A stretch of 38,287 nucleotides of DNA from Eubacterium sp. (GCA_024681495.1 JAILAS010000136.1:1-38287); one strand, 5' to 3'; positions 15,904-24,280 are shown, counted from the first letter of the stretch. Numbers and translations are program-made. The notes: generated by a model not told the origin, from the letters alone.

Positions 15904-16782
15904 TCACAGCCTGTCGATCTGCTTAAGACAGGCCAGTCGTACCTCGTCTCTGTATTCGGGCCGAACAAAGAAATACATGTAACTCTCCAAAACCTTGTAT
16001 TTATTGAACGCCCGCCCGTCAATCTTGAAATTGTAAAATCCCGCTTCCTTGTATTTGCCGTAGATAAGGTCGGTAGTGATAAACGACCTGTTCTCCAGCA
16101 TCTGATAGAAGTCTCTGTTTATCTTGGTGCACTTCTTGAACTTGATCTCGCAGAAGTTCAGCTGGCACTCCCCTACCACCCGGTAATGCTCCTGCCTGTT
16201 GGGGCAGTTATCCATGCAGTAGTGGTTCGCCAGAAGCTCTATCTTCTCCTTATGCGGCATCTCGAACAGCTCGTCGGTATTGTTAAATGCCGAGTCAAGA
16301 ACCACCAGGTGGTAGTCCTTTTCGAGCTCCGCCCTAATGTCCTCCACGGTGTTAAGACACTTCGTGGTGGACGACAATATCTTATAATCCGGATGTGTCC
16401 GTCTTATGTACTCCTCCAGGCAGGGGGAATTGACCAGGACCTCGTTCATGCCGTTATCCGCCAGATCCAGTATCAGGTTGCAATATGTATCCCAAAGATG
16501 CTTCTCCTCGATGAGCGGATTGGTGAACGTGAATCTCACCGCGATTCCGTTTTCGTTCAGAGCCCTTATGACGAACTCCATCTGCTCCTTAGTGGAAGAG
16601 CCCAGTATGACGCGGCCGCCGTTCCATATGGCACCGGGAAACGTGCCGTAGGCCGCCGATATGGCTATGTCATCGAAAAACCTGTCCGGATATCTCTCCA
16701 TCAGGGTTTTCATAAACAGGATCATCCTGTACTTCCCGTAGAAATCGGGTAGGAAAAACCTGGTTATAGCGGAGTCGCCCAT
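15904..16782 (-). CDS. Protein of unknown function, possibly peptidase U32-like barrel
   Basis: About 292 residues, no signal peptide or membrane helix. The middle reads like a TIM-barrel of the U32 or radical-SAM-associated type (DNGMNEVLVNSPCLEEYI, ILSSTTKCL, LVVLDSAFNN). It is followed by a cysteine cluster (NHYCMDNCPNRQEHY, then GEC, NFC and KKC) that could bind iron-sulfur or zinc. I recognise the look but cannot name a function. Two starts compete. ATG 16786-16788 overlaps the upstream stop but sits only 2 nt from GGAG; ATG 16780-16782 is 8 nt from GGAG and is preferred. The gene is coupled to the GGDEF-EAL gene upstream and lies 17 nt before the CbiT-like gene. Confidence 0.55.
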   Translation of the reverse strand: MGDSAITRFFLPDFYGKYRMILFMKTLMERYPDRFFDDIAISAAYGTFPGAIWNGGRVILGSSTKEQMEFVIRALNENGIAVRFTFTNPLIEEKHLWDTYCNLILDLADNGMNEVLVNSPCLEEYIRRTHPDYKILSSTTKCLNTVEDIRAELEKDYHLVVLDSAFNNTDELFEMPHKEKIELLANHYCMDNCPNRQEHYRVVGECQLNFCEIKFKKCTKINRDFYQMLENRSFITTDLIYGKYKEAGFYNFKIDGRAFNKYKVLESYMYFFVRPEYRDEVRLACLKQIDRL

Positions 16783-16784
16783 AA

Positions 16785-19700
16785 TCATCTCTCCAGCAAA
16801 TCGAATGAGGCAGACCCGTATACACAGATCTTGCCGTTTTTCGAAATAACGTACTTAACCTTGACCTCATAGGCATGGCCCATGCTCATGCCCCGATGTG
16901 TAATCTCGTTTTGATTTACAGCCTCCTCGATAGCATCCCTCATGCTGTGGTAGATGTCGTTCTCGGGATTGTTTATGTATTCGACAATCCTTTCCTCTCC
17001 CATCAGCTTAAGCTGCGCGAGCCTCTTAAAGAACGCGGGATTCGCCGCCAGGAGTTTAATTCTGTTATTCTCGAGCTCGGCCACCGCCACGGGAAGCTGC
17101 CTGCTTTCCTCCCTGCCTGTGTCGCCGACGAGGTCGAAGCTCTTTCCGGAGAGCGAAAGCCTGCCTATCGTATCGTAGTATTCGCGGAGCTCCATATTCT
17201 CAATCTTAAGCGTCCCGCCCATCTTGGCGATAAGCTCCTCGAAGACCATGGGCTTGGCGAAGTAGTATCCCTGGACCTTCTCGCAGCCGATTCCCCTCAG
17301 GAAATCGTATTGTTCCCTGGTCTCCACTCCCTCGACCAGCGAGCACACGTCCATGTCCTTGGCCATGTCGATGATTATCTCTATCATCTTGCGGGAGCGC
17401 TTGTTTATACCGAAGTCCGCGAGGAATGCCATGTCGACCTTCATCACGTCGAAATTGTAATCCTTAAGGGTGTTAAGGGACGAGTATCCGCTTCCGAAGT
17501 CGTCCATCCACACCTGATAACCGCAGTTCTGGAGCCTCTGCAGCTGTGAGTGCAGCTCCACAGGCCGCTCCGTGAGCGCCGACTCGGTGATTTCAAAGTG
17601 GAGTAGCTCCCTGGGTATGTCGTATTTCTGCACCAGCCCCTCTATAATCTCAAGTATATCACAGAGCCAGAAATCGAGCCTGGAGAGATTTATCGAGAAC
17701 GGAACGCACTCCATGCCGCGCTCCCTCATCGATGCGAGGTCGCGGCAAACACGTTCGATGACGTAGATATCCACCTTGTGTATGAGATGGCTGTCTTCGA
17801 GTATCGAGATAAAGGTATTGGGCGGAATGATTCCCATCTCCTCGTCGTTCCAGCGAACGAGAGCCTCTACCTCACACATCTCGCCCGTCATGGTGCGGAC
17901 GATGGGCTGATAGTAGACCACGAGCTGCTCCTCGGCGATGGCCTTGTCCAGGTTATCCCAGAAATACTGCTGCTCATGCCTCTTCTTCTCCAGCGATTTA
18001 TCGTAGAAGCGATAGTCGGAATCGTATTTGTTCTTTATCGAATCACAGGCAACCATGGCCTTGTCGCAAACTACGGCTATATCAGTATCATCGCCCAGGA
18101 GGGCAATTCCGGCCTTAACCTCCAGTCGGACACCACGCTCCTCGCTATGGCCGAACTTATGGACCTCTTTTATCCTGTCCACAATGTTCTCCCTCTGGGT
18201 CAGGACAACGAAGCGGTCTCCCTCGAAGTGAGAGCAAAGCGAGCCCTCGAAGGTTTTCCTTATCTCATCGGCCAGGTCTCGAAGAACCTTGTCTCCCTCG
18301 TCGAACCCGTACTCGAGATTGTAGAGGTGGAAGTTCTCAATATTTATGTAAACCACAGCCAGCTCGCCGCTGTCGGACCTGGATATGATTTTCGAAGCTC
18401 GATTGAAGAAATGAAGCTTATTCGGAAGATTGGTAAGGACGTCCAAATCGTTCGACTTATAGGTGCGATCCCAGTCCTTAAACCTCTCGGCATCGTCGGG
18501 GCTCGGAACGTAGTCGTCTCGAACGACCCTGTCCTTGCCGAGCCTCTTCGCCTCGTAGAGCTTCTGGTCGGCAATGGAACTCATGACCCTTATGGACTCC
18601 CAGTTCACCACGGGACCCTTGACATATCCGCAGCTACTGGTGAGGTAGAGATCGGTGTGCTCGCCGATCGTCATCGCCTTTACTTCCTCACGGCACGCCT
18701 CCAGCTTCTTTACGAACTTCTCCTCGTCGTCTCCGAGGACGACAATCATGAACTCGTCTCCGCCGTACCTGTACACATCGTCCTGCCCGAAGTGCGAAAG
18801 AAGGATTCTCGAGAACCTCCTGAGCACCTCGTCGCCGAACTCGTGTCCGAACGAATCGTTGAAGTACTTAAAATCGTCAAGATCCATCATCACGAGGAAG
18901 ATGTTCTTTCCGAGGAATCTGTCGTTGTCGAGCTTGAGCGCGCGCCTGTTGCGCATGCCGGTGAGCTCGTCGTGCGTGGAGAGTCTCCCGACCAGAAGCT
19001 CATTGCGCACCGCGCCGACCTTATCCGTGTACTGCGCAATGCACAGGAACATGGTGAGCAGGAAGAATATGACCACGTTAACGACCATCGCGGTATTCAT
19101 GCTGCTGTAGTACACGCTCGCCGTGCAAAAGCCCACGCATCCCAGGATGTAAATTCCACCTTCAAGAAATGGATTAATGGTAATAATCGCAGGTATTACG
19201 GCGTTAAACAGGAGGAAGACCATCAGATTGCTTCCGCCGTTCATGGAATATACCGCCACGCCCAGTCCGACGTAAAAGGCCGAGAATAGCGCGGCCGAGG
19301 CGGTTCCAAGTATGCTGCTGGTTGATTTTCTCAGGGTGTATATCAGGCCGTAGAGCAGCATAATGACGTTAAACGCTGCCACGGCGGATGTAAACATAAT
19401 AATGAAGTCGCTGCTCGCGTAATTGTTTATGCCAAGGCACAGAGTAACAAGACCCAGGAAGGATCCGGACCCCATCGAAGGGTCAACAGTGTACGCCATC
19501 GGGTCGTCGACGTATGTATCGAGCGAAGGCTTTCCCTCATCGGGTTCTCCTGCCCCCGCCACCGCGTCCGACGATATCCCCTCGGGAAGGCTCTCCCCGT
19601 TGGAACCCACCTCTCCGTTGGGCTCCGCCCCGATATCCGCGGCCACTCCGGGCACCTCACCGTTCCTGATATTCTCGGCGATCTTAGTCTCCTCCATGTA

Positions 19701-19844
19701 TATGTTCACAAAGAGGAATGCGCATATTCCCACTATAAATGCACAGACAAAAATCATCTTCTTTGCGTTAGACCTGTCGATGAGTCGTTTCTCGTCAGAG
19801 TCTACGTGTAAAAGACCGAATTTTTTCCTAATAAAAGATTGCAT
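16785..19844 (-). CDS. Membrane GGDEF-EAL protein (cyclic di-GMP synthesis/breakdown)
   Basis: 1019 residues. One N-terminal helix (about 30-49) is followed by a low-complexity extracytoplasmic segment (50-125). A bundle of about five to six helices (128-272) comes next, then the cytoplasmic domains. GGDEF domain 1 has an intact GGDEF at 361-365, but the inhibitory-site RxxD position reads FGQD. A second GGDEF-like domain is degenerate (EGDRF, 541-545). The EAL domain keeps EAL (660-662), FEITES, DDFGSGYSSL (781-790) and EGVET, so it looks able to hydrolyse c-di-GMP. A C-terminal part (about 890-1019) may be PAS-like. ATG 19842-19844 is the only in-frame choice near GGGGAG. It heads a three-gene operon with two unknown proteins. 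Net direction of the activity cannot be told. Confidence 0.9.
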   Translation of the reverse strand: MQSFIRKKFGLLHVDSDEKRLIDRSNAKKMIFVCAFIVGICAFLFVNIYMEETKIAENIRNGEVPGVAADIGAEPNGEVGSNGESLPEGISSDAVAGAGEPDEGKPSLDTYVDDPMAYTVDPSMGSGSFLGLVTLCLGINNYASSDFIIMFTSAVAAFNVIMLLYGLIYTLRKSTSSILGTASAALFSAFYVGLGVAVYSMNGGSNLMVFLLFNAVIPAIITINPFLEGGIYILGCVGFCTASVYYSSMNTAMVVNVVIFFLLTMFLCIAQYTDKVGAVRNELLVGRLSTHDELTGMRNRRALKLDNDRFLGKNIFLVMMDLDDFKYFNDSFGHEFGDEVLRRFSRILLSHFGQDDVYRYGGDEFMIVVLGDDEEKFVKKLEACREEVKAMTIGEHTDLYLTSSCGYVKGPVVNWESIRVMSSIADQKLYEAKRLGKDRVVRDDYVPSPDDAERFKDWDRTYKSNDLDVLTNLPNKLHFFNRASKIISRSDSGELAVVYINIENFHLYNLEYGFDEGDKVLRDLADEIRKTFEGSLCSHFEGDRFVVLTQRENIVDRIKEVHKFGHSEERGVRLEVKAGIALLGDDTDIAVVCDKAMVACDSIKNKYDSDYRFYDKSLEKKRHEQQYFWDNLDKAIAEEQLVVYYQPIVRTMTGEMCEVEALVRWNDEEMGIIPPNTFISILEDSHLIHKVDIYVIERVCRDLASMRERGMECVPFSINLSRLDFWLCDILEIIEGLVQKYDIPRELLHFEITESALTERPVELHSQLQRLQNCGYQVWMDDFGSGYSSLNTLKDYNFDVMKVDMAFLADFGINKRSRKMIEIIIDMAKDMDVCSLVEGVETREQYDFLRGIGCEKVQGYYFAKPMVFEELIAKMGGTLKIENMELREYYDTIGRLSLSGKSFDLVGDTGREESRQLPVAVAELENNRIKLLAANPAFFKRLAQLKLMGEERIVEYINNPENDIYHSMRDAIEEAVNQNEITHRGMSMGHAYEVKVKYVISKNGKICVYGSASFDLLER

Positions 19845-19928
19845 ATCATCATATCTCCCCGGCCAAAACTCCTACCGGACTATGCAAACTGGTAATGCTA
19901 AAGTCCCTAAGCAATAGAATAACATATT

Positions 19929-22310
19929 TCAAAGACTTTGGGAAGATTCCCGGGCCCTTCGGGCGGCGTCATTTTTCTTCATCTCCAGCCCTATCCGGTC
20001 GAACAACATAGTCAGGTACCTCATGGACGGCTCAGTCGTAATCGCAAAGAGGACGAACAGCATCACGCACTCCCTGGAAATGTAGCTGATGGCGAACAGG
20101 TCGTGAAGGAAGTATCCGCACAAAGCAAACCCGACCATGCATATTCCGATCACGGCCACGTGGAACTTGTTAAGGGGCACGGACAGCCTTATGAGTATCA
20201 TGAATCCGACGATTGCCATGAGGAAGGTAGCCGCCACCGAGATGTCGTCGTCCGATACCCCGAAGACCTGCGAGAACCTGACCATGGCAGCAATGACAAA
20301 GAAGTTCGTCAGTGCCGCGGGCATAACGCGGAGCAAAACCCGCCTCAGGAAGTGATGCTCCACCCTCTCGTTGTTGGGCTCCATCGCCAGAAGGAACGCC
20401 GGCAGCCCGATGTTAAACATACTTATAAGAGACACCTGGGACGGCGCCAGCGGGTAGTTCTGGAGATTGAATATGGTGAAGAGCGCCAGCAGGAACGAAA
20501 ATATATTCTTAACCAGGAACAACGTGGCCGATCTCTCAAGGTTGTTTATGGTCTGCCGTCCCTCGGCCACCACCTGCGGCATCCTGGAAAAGTCAGAGTC
20601 CAGGATGACCACCTGCGCCGCCTGCGAGGCCGCGTCCGAGCCGGAGGCCATCGCCACCGAGCAGTCCGCGGATTTCATCGCCAGGATGTCGTTTACTCCG
20701 TCGCCGGTCATGGCCACGGTGTGTCCCGCCCTCTTCAGCGCCCTTACGAGCATGCGCTTCTGATCGGGCGAGGTGCGTCCGAAGACCACCTTCTCCGCGG
20801 CGGCCCTGTCCATGTCCTCGGCGGTCTTAAGCGTGCGGCAGTCGACGTACCTGTCAGCCCCCTCGATACCTGCGGCCTTAGCCACCTCCGAGACGGTCAC
20901 CGGATTGTCACCCGATATGACCCTTATGTCCACGCTCTGCCTCTTAAAGAAGTCGATTGTCTCCGCGGCGTTCTTGCGGAGCGGGTTGAGGAGGCAGATG
21001 TATCCAATGGGCTCGACATCGTCCGCGGGAGCAATGGGGCTGTCCGCCGTAATCGTCCTGCCGCCGCCGACGCGGGCGAACGCCAGTACACGGTAGCCCT
21101 TAGCGGCGAGTTCCTCGGCCCGCTCGTCCACGCCAGAGCTCAATATCATCTCCGGGGCGCCGAGGACGTATGTGCCGCCGTCAAACGCGACGGAGCTGTA
21201 CTTATATTTGGAAGAAAACGACATGACGCTCGTCGGACGCCTGTTCCCCCTCACGGTGAAGTACTCGCGAAGGGCTTGCATGGTCTGATTGTCGTCCGGA
21301 ACGGCGGCTATATAGTCGCCGATTACCGCGTTTATTTCGTCATTAAACTTTTCACCGTCTCTGTATTTTTCCGAAGCCGGCACCACATTCCGAACCTGCA
21401 TATCGTTGTCTGTTATGGTTCCTGTCTTATCCAGGCACAAAACGTCCACCCTGGCGAGGGTCTCGATGCTCTTCATGTCGTGGAGCATGACCTGCTTGCG
21501 CGCGAGCTTCGCCGCGCTCACGGCCATCACCATGGTCACGAGAAGGTACAGGCCCTCGGGAATCATGCCTACCACGGCAGCCACCATGCCCTGAACGGCC
21601 GTCACGAGGTCGTTCTCCTGGACGTAGTAACTCTGATAGAAGAGGCCGATTCCGATGGGAATGATGGCGATTCCGGCGGCTATGACGATGCGGTTTATGT
21701 CACGAACCATCTCGGACTGCTCGGACTTCTTCATCTTGCCCGCCTCGTGCATAAGGCCGTTTATGTAGGAATCCTCTCCCACGGCCGTGAGACGCGCGTA
21801 GCACTTGCCGGAGACCACGAAGCTTCCGCTCATGAGGGTATCCCCGCTCTTCTTCTCTATCTCGTCGGCCTCGCCCGTCAGGAGAGACTCGTTCACGGCG
21901 GCCTCTCCGTCCACGACGCAGGCGTCCGCCGGTATCTGGCAGCCGGAGGTCAGCAATATGATGTCGTCAAGGACCAGCTCCTCCACGGCAATCTCAGAGA
22001 CCTCCCCGTCGCGCAGCACGCGCGCAGTGGGCTGATTGAGCAGCGAGAGCTTGTCGAGCACCCGCTTCGCGCTGATCTCCTGGAATATGCCTATGAACAT
22101 GTTCGCTATTACCACGACCATGAACGTGAGGCTCCGGTAGTCCTTCACCAATATGACCAGGATCGCAAGAACCGCGAAGATTAGGTTGAAGTATGTGAAT
22201 ATGTTCTCTTTAACTATCTGCAGCTCCGTCTTGGCGCTGTGATCGGCCTGGACGTTTACCGCCCCGGCGCGCATTCTGTCTCTGACCTGCTGTTCGTTTA
22301 ATCCGTTCAT
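19929..22310 (-). CDS. P-type cation-translocating ATPase (CtpE-like)
   Basis: 793 residues with the full P-type plan: N-terminal actuator domain with VNESLLTGEADEI, and a membrane motif MIPEGLYLLVTM before the phosphorylation site CLDKTGTIT (aspartate near residue 295). The nucleotide-binding domain follows, then the hinge TGDGVNDILAMKSADCSVAM and six C-terminal helices. The PEGL helix and the length place it among non-heavy-metal cation pumps. It looks most like the CtpE or 'cation-transporting ATPase E' group, for which calcium transport has been proposed in mycobacteria; the ion is not certain here. There are no CPC or metal-binding N-terminal motifs. Start ATG behind CGGAGAATACAG. It ends 84 nt before the GGDEF-EAL gene, with no clear terminator or promoter between, so read-through is possible. 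Confidence 0.9.
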   Translation of the reverse strand: MNGLNEQQVRDRMRAGAVNVQADHSAKTELQIVKENIFTYFNLIFAVLAILVILVKDYRSLTFMVVVIANMFIGIFQEISAKRVLDKLSLLNQPTARVLRDGEVSEIAVEELVLDDIILLTSGCQIPADACVVDGEAAVNESLLTGEADEIEKKSGDTLMSGSFVVSGKCYARLTAVGEDSYINGLMHEAGKMKKSEQSEMVRDINRIVIAAGIAIIPIGIGLFYQSYYVQENDLVTAVQGMVAAVVGMIPEGLYLLVTMVMAVSAAKLARKQVMLHDMKSIETLARVDVLCLDKTGTITDNDMQVRNVVPASEKYRDGEKFNDEINAVIGDYIAAVPDDNQTMQALREYFTVRGNRRPTSVMSFSSKYKYSSVAFDGGTYVLGAPEMILSSGVDERAEELAAKGYRVLAFARVGGGRTITADSPIAPADDVEPIGYICLLNPLRKNAAETIDFFKRQSVDIRVISGDNPVTVSEVAKAAGIEGADRYVDCRTLKTAEDMDRAAAEKVVFGRTSPDQKRMLVRALKRAGHTVAMTGDGVNDILAMKSADCSVAMASGSDAASQAAQVVILDSDFSRMPQVVAEGRQTINNLERSATLFLVKNIFSFLLALFTIFNLQNYPLAPSQVSLISMFNIGLPAFLLAMEPNNERVEHHFLRRVLLRVMPAALTNFFVIAAMVRFSQVFGVSDDDISVAATFLMAIVGFMILIRLSVPLNKFHVAVIGICMVGFALCGYFLHDLFAISYISRECVMLFVLFAITTEPSMRYLTMLFDRIGLEMKKNDAARRARESSQSL

Positions 22311-22461
22311 CTGTATTCTCCGTTCCGACGCCGCCTTTCAGCCCCGATCCCCCGCCGAAGCCGCGCCGCAAATTCTCTCAAAAGCCTTTAAATACAATAC
22401 TTATACATTTTAACACACCACCGGCTTCTGTTCCACAGGCGCCCCTGCTTGCCGTTCGAAT

Positions 22462-22541
22462 TTTCCGACATTTTTTCTTGATTTTGCTTTTTTTCGGAAA
22501 GATGCATTGTCAATCCAAATCGAAAATTCATCCGATTTTGG
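22462..22541. other. AT-rich intergenic segment with two inverted repeats
   Basis: TTTCCGA (22462-22468) pairs with TCGGAAA (22494-22500) across a T-rich loop, and CCAAATCG (22515-22522) pairs with CGATTTTGG (22533-22541). No coding frame fits. I could not place a confident promoter for the ATPase in 22311-22600; the rest of that stretch shows nothing clear. Confidence 0.35.
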
Positions 22542-22606
22542 GCCAATTTTGTAAAGGTTACACAAGGACATACGTTCGTTTTTTCAGCCCTGCGGGGTAT
22601 TAAAAT

Positions 22607-22676
22607 TGTGGATAGTGTGGATAACTTTGTTTATAAACGGGCTTTTTCGATTTTTTTAATCTAGTTTTGTTGATAA
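22607..22676. promoter_or_regulatory. Cluster of three DnaA-box-like sites
   Basis: TGTGGATAA at 22616-22624 is a perfect DnaA box (TTATCCACA, reverse complement). TGTGGATAG at 22607-22615 and TGTTGATAA at 22668-22676 each differ by one base. All three face the same way, and the first two abut. The surroundings are AT-rich. No replication gene is nearby, so this may be a DnaA regulatory or titration site or simply chance in AT-rich DNA. Confidence 0.4.
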
Positions 22677-22751
22677 GTCTATTGCCCGTAACTTCGTTGT
22701 TTCTTTCCGGATTCAAAATTTTTTTGTATATTTTTTACTATCGTTTACATA

Positions 22752-22947
22752 AAATTGGCTCCTTCATCTTGCATTTTTATCTTGCAAATGACGGAGCAAT
22801 TTATAAAATAAAAGAGTCACCCACTACCTTTAGGTGGTGGGTGACTCTTTAACAGGTGCTGGGTACAAACCCAGTACCTGTAAGATTGCGAAGCAATCTG
22901 GTTTTATAACGAGCAAATTTAGAATAAATTTGTGAGTTTTGATGCTC
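22752..22947. other. Hairpin-dense element: palindromic mobile-element remnant or structured RNA
   Basis: Five stem-loops follow one another. H1 (22752-22802) is imperfect, with AAATTGgCTCC opposite GGAGCAATTT. H2 (22811-22850) has 18-bp arms and one G-T pair, centred on ACCTTTAGGT. H3 (22852-22881) has 13-bp arms and one G-T pair. H4 (22883-22899) is AGATTGC-gaa-GCAATCT, and H5 (22914-22932) is CAAATTT-agaat-AAATTTG. GAGC (22911-22914) can also pair with GCTC (22944-22947) around H5. No transposase or other coding frame is present. Strong palindromes such as H2 resemble the subterminal hairpins of IS200/IS605-type elements, so a non-autonomous derivative is one reading. A structured non-coding RNA is the other. 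Neither can be settled from one copy. Confidence 0.55.
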
Positions 22948-22970
22948 AGGCTTCCCGTCTGTATACATAA

Positions 22971-22998
22971 AGAAAGCGGCCCGGATTCCCCGGACCGC
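22971..22998 (-). terminator. Intrinsic terminator of the NlpC/P60 gene
   Basis: Minus strand: GCGGTCCGG-ggaat-CCGGGCCGC (arms 22990-22998 and 22976-22984, one mismatch) followed by TTTCTTTAT. It lies about 20 nt after the stop at 23019. Confidence 0.85.
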
Positions 22999-23018
22999 CT
23001 AAAAGGTCGTATCTGTTA

Positions 23019-24185
23019 TCAATTAAAAATTCGCCTTACGGTGATGATCGATCTGTAGTTGGCGGGACTCGTGGTCTTTATTCCGCTCTTTTTATTGCTG
23101 GCGTGTACAATGGTGTTGTTACCGATGTAAATCGCGCAATGTCCGCTGTAGCAGATGATGTCTCCGGCCTTCATCTTAGAGGTGCTGACCGACTTGCCCA
23201 CCGAACGCATCGAGCTCGATGAGTGGGGAAGGCTCTTTCCGAAGTGCTTATATACGGAAAGGACGAATCCCGAGCAGTCACAGCCGTCTGTAAGGCTGGT
23301 TCCGCCGTACTTGTACGGATTGCCCACGAACTGCATCGCGTAGGATGCAACAGCCGCTCCGGATACGCTGCTCGATTCGGAGTCATCGTCGGATGCCAGG
23401 TCGGAATCACTGTCGGAGTCCTTATCGGAGTCCTTATCGGAGTCCTTATCGGAATCCTTCTTGGAATCGCTCTTGGACTTGTCCTTCTTGGAATCCTTCT
23501 TATCGGAGTCCTTATCTGACTTACTGCCGCTCTCCTTATCCGACTTCTCTTCGGAACTGTCGGAATCTTTATCGTCCGAGCTGTCCTTCTCCTCAGAGGC
23601 GCTATCCTCGTCTTCTTCGTCGGATTCGCTCTCGTCGTACGTGAGCTCCTCGCCTACCCAGTATGTATCTACATACTCAGCGCTGACATAGCCGTCGTCG
23701 GCAGCCAGCTTATAGAAGCCGTTCTCCTCGCCGGAGAGCTCCAGCTCCTCGCCCCTGGGAAGCAATCCCAAAACCGACGAGTCCGCGTCTGCCTCGGCGC
23801 GTACCTTCAGGGTCTGTGTGTTAACAACGCCAATGAGAATCTCTCCCTCGTGGCTCTCCTCAGCCTCCTGCTGCTCCGCCTGCTCTGCCGCTTCCTCGGA
23901 AGCCTCAGCCATGGCAACGATTTCTCCCAATGCCTCTTCCACAGCGCCCGTCGCGCCGGCAGAAGCGGTATCTGAAGTCTCCTCCTGCTGCTTAACCGCA
24001 GAGTTGGAAACTGCGTCGGCAACCCGAAGCTTCGCGGCCGAGGCATCTGCCTGAGCCACATAGCTGGCCAGCTGGTCTGCAGCGCCGCTGCCTGACGATG
24101 CCAAAACCGCTACGGGTGAAGCACTGCCAATCGTAGCTGCGCCTGCCACTATGCAGGTCGCCATAATTTTTGCTCTTTGATTCAT
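23019..24185 (-). CDS. Secreted NlpC/P60 cell-wall hydrolase with SH3b domain
   Basis: 388 residues. A signal peptide (about 1-29, MNQRAKIMATCIVAGAATIG...VLA) is followed by an Ala/Glu-rich coiled segment (30-115). A bacterial SH3-like domain comes next (about 118-172, TQTLKVRAEADADSSVLGLLPRGEELEL). A long Ser/Asp/Lys linker (about 185-270) contains repeated KDSDKDSD units. The catalytic NlpC/P60 domain is 275-388, with Cys304 in DCSGF, His349 in GHCAIYIG and His361 in IVHA as the usual triad. It should cut stem-peptide bonds in peptidoglycan outside the membrane. Start ATG behind GAGGAGTAGAGT. It has its own promoter, a palindromic operator in the leader and a terminator. The linker repeats could vary in number between strains. 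Confidence 0.93.
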   Translation of the reverse strand: MNQRAKIMATCIVAGAATIGSASPVAVLASSGSGAADQLASYVAQADASAAKLRVADAVSNSAVKQQEETSDTASAGATGAVEEALGEIVAMAEASEEAAEQAEQQEAEESHEGEILIGVVNTQTLKVRAEADADSSVLGLLPRGEELELSGEENGFYKLAADDGYVSAEYVDTYWVGEELTYDESESDEEDEDSASEEKDSSDDKDSDSSEEKSDKESGSKSDKDSDKKDSKKDKSKSDSKKDSDKDSDKDSDKDSDSDSDLASDDDSESSSVSGAAVASYAMQFVGNPYKYGGTSLTDGCDCSGFVLSVYKHFGKSLPHSSSSMRSVGKSVSTSKMKAGDIICYSGHCAIYIGNNTIVHASNKKSGIKTTSPANYRSIITVRRIFN

Positions 24186-24197
24186 ACTCTACTCCTC

Positions 24198-24213
24198 GTC
24201 AAAATATTTTGAC
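24198..24213. promoter_or_regulatory. 16-bp perfect palindrome in the NlpC/P60 leader
   Basis: GTCAAAATATTTTGAC lies between the -10 element (24229-24234) and the ribosome site of the wall-hydrolase gene, roughly +9 to +24 of the transcript. The position fits a repressor operator; the binding protein is unknown. Confidence 0.6.
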
Positions 24214-24228
24214 ACGACATTTTACGGA

Positions 24229-24258
24229 ATTATAACACTATTATGTTACCCTCGTCAA
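24229..24258 (-). promoter_or_regulatory. Promoter of the NlpC/P60 gene
   Basis: Minus strand: TTGACG (24253-24258), an 18-nt spacer and perfect TATAAT (24229-24234), giving a leader of about 37 nt that contains the palindrome at 24198-24213. Confidence 0.8.
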
Positions 24259-24280
24259 GTTTTTTTAACAAAGAATACGC

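Noticed and set aside
17778-19289. 503-codon ORF opposite the GGDEF-EAL gene
   Set aside because: Antisense shadow without ribosome site or motifs.
19845-19928. Possible c-di-GMP riboswitch in front of the GGDEF-EAL gene
   Set aside because: The leader has only a short GGACT/AGTCC pairing (19877-19906). The conserved GEMM features (GCAAA..., GGGACGCAAAGCC-like core) are not present.
19938-22184. 748-codon plus-strand ORF opposite the P-type ATPase
   Set aside because: Shadow frame, rich in His, Arg and Val with no recognisable motif; the minus-strand ATPase carries all family signatures.
22607-22676. Chromosomal origin (oriC)
   Set aside because: Only three DnaA-box-like sites and no dnaA, dnaN, rpmH or similar genes nearby, so it is kept only as a DnaA-site cluster.
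22811-22850. Simple intrinsic terminator
   Set aside because: The stem is long and AT-flanked, but there is no gene directly upstream on either strand that needs it, and it is one of five consecutive hairpins.
22667-22852. 61-codon ORF through the hairpin element
   Set aside because: No ribosome site, hydrophobic low-complexity start, and it crosses both arms of a long palindrome.
22752-22947. CRISPR array or retron RNA
   Set aside because: The hairpins are all different from one another, with no regular repeat-spacer pattern, and there is no reverse transcriptase or cas gene in the window.
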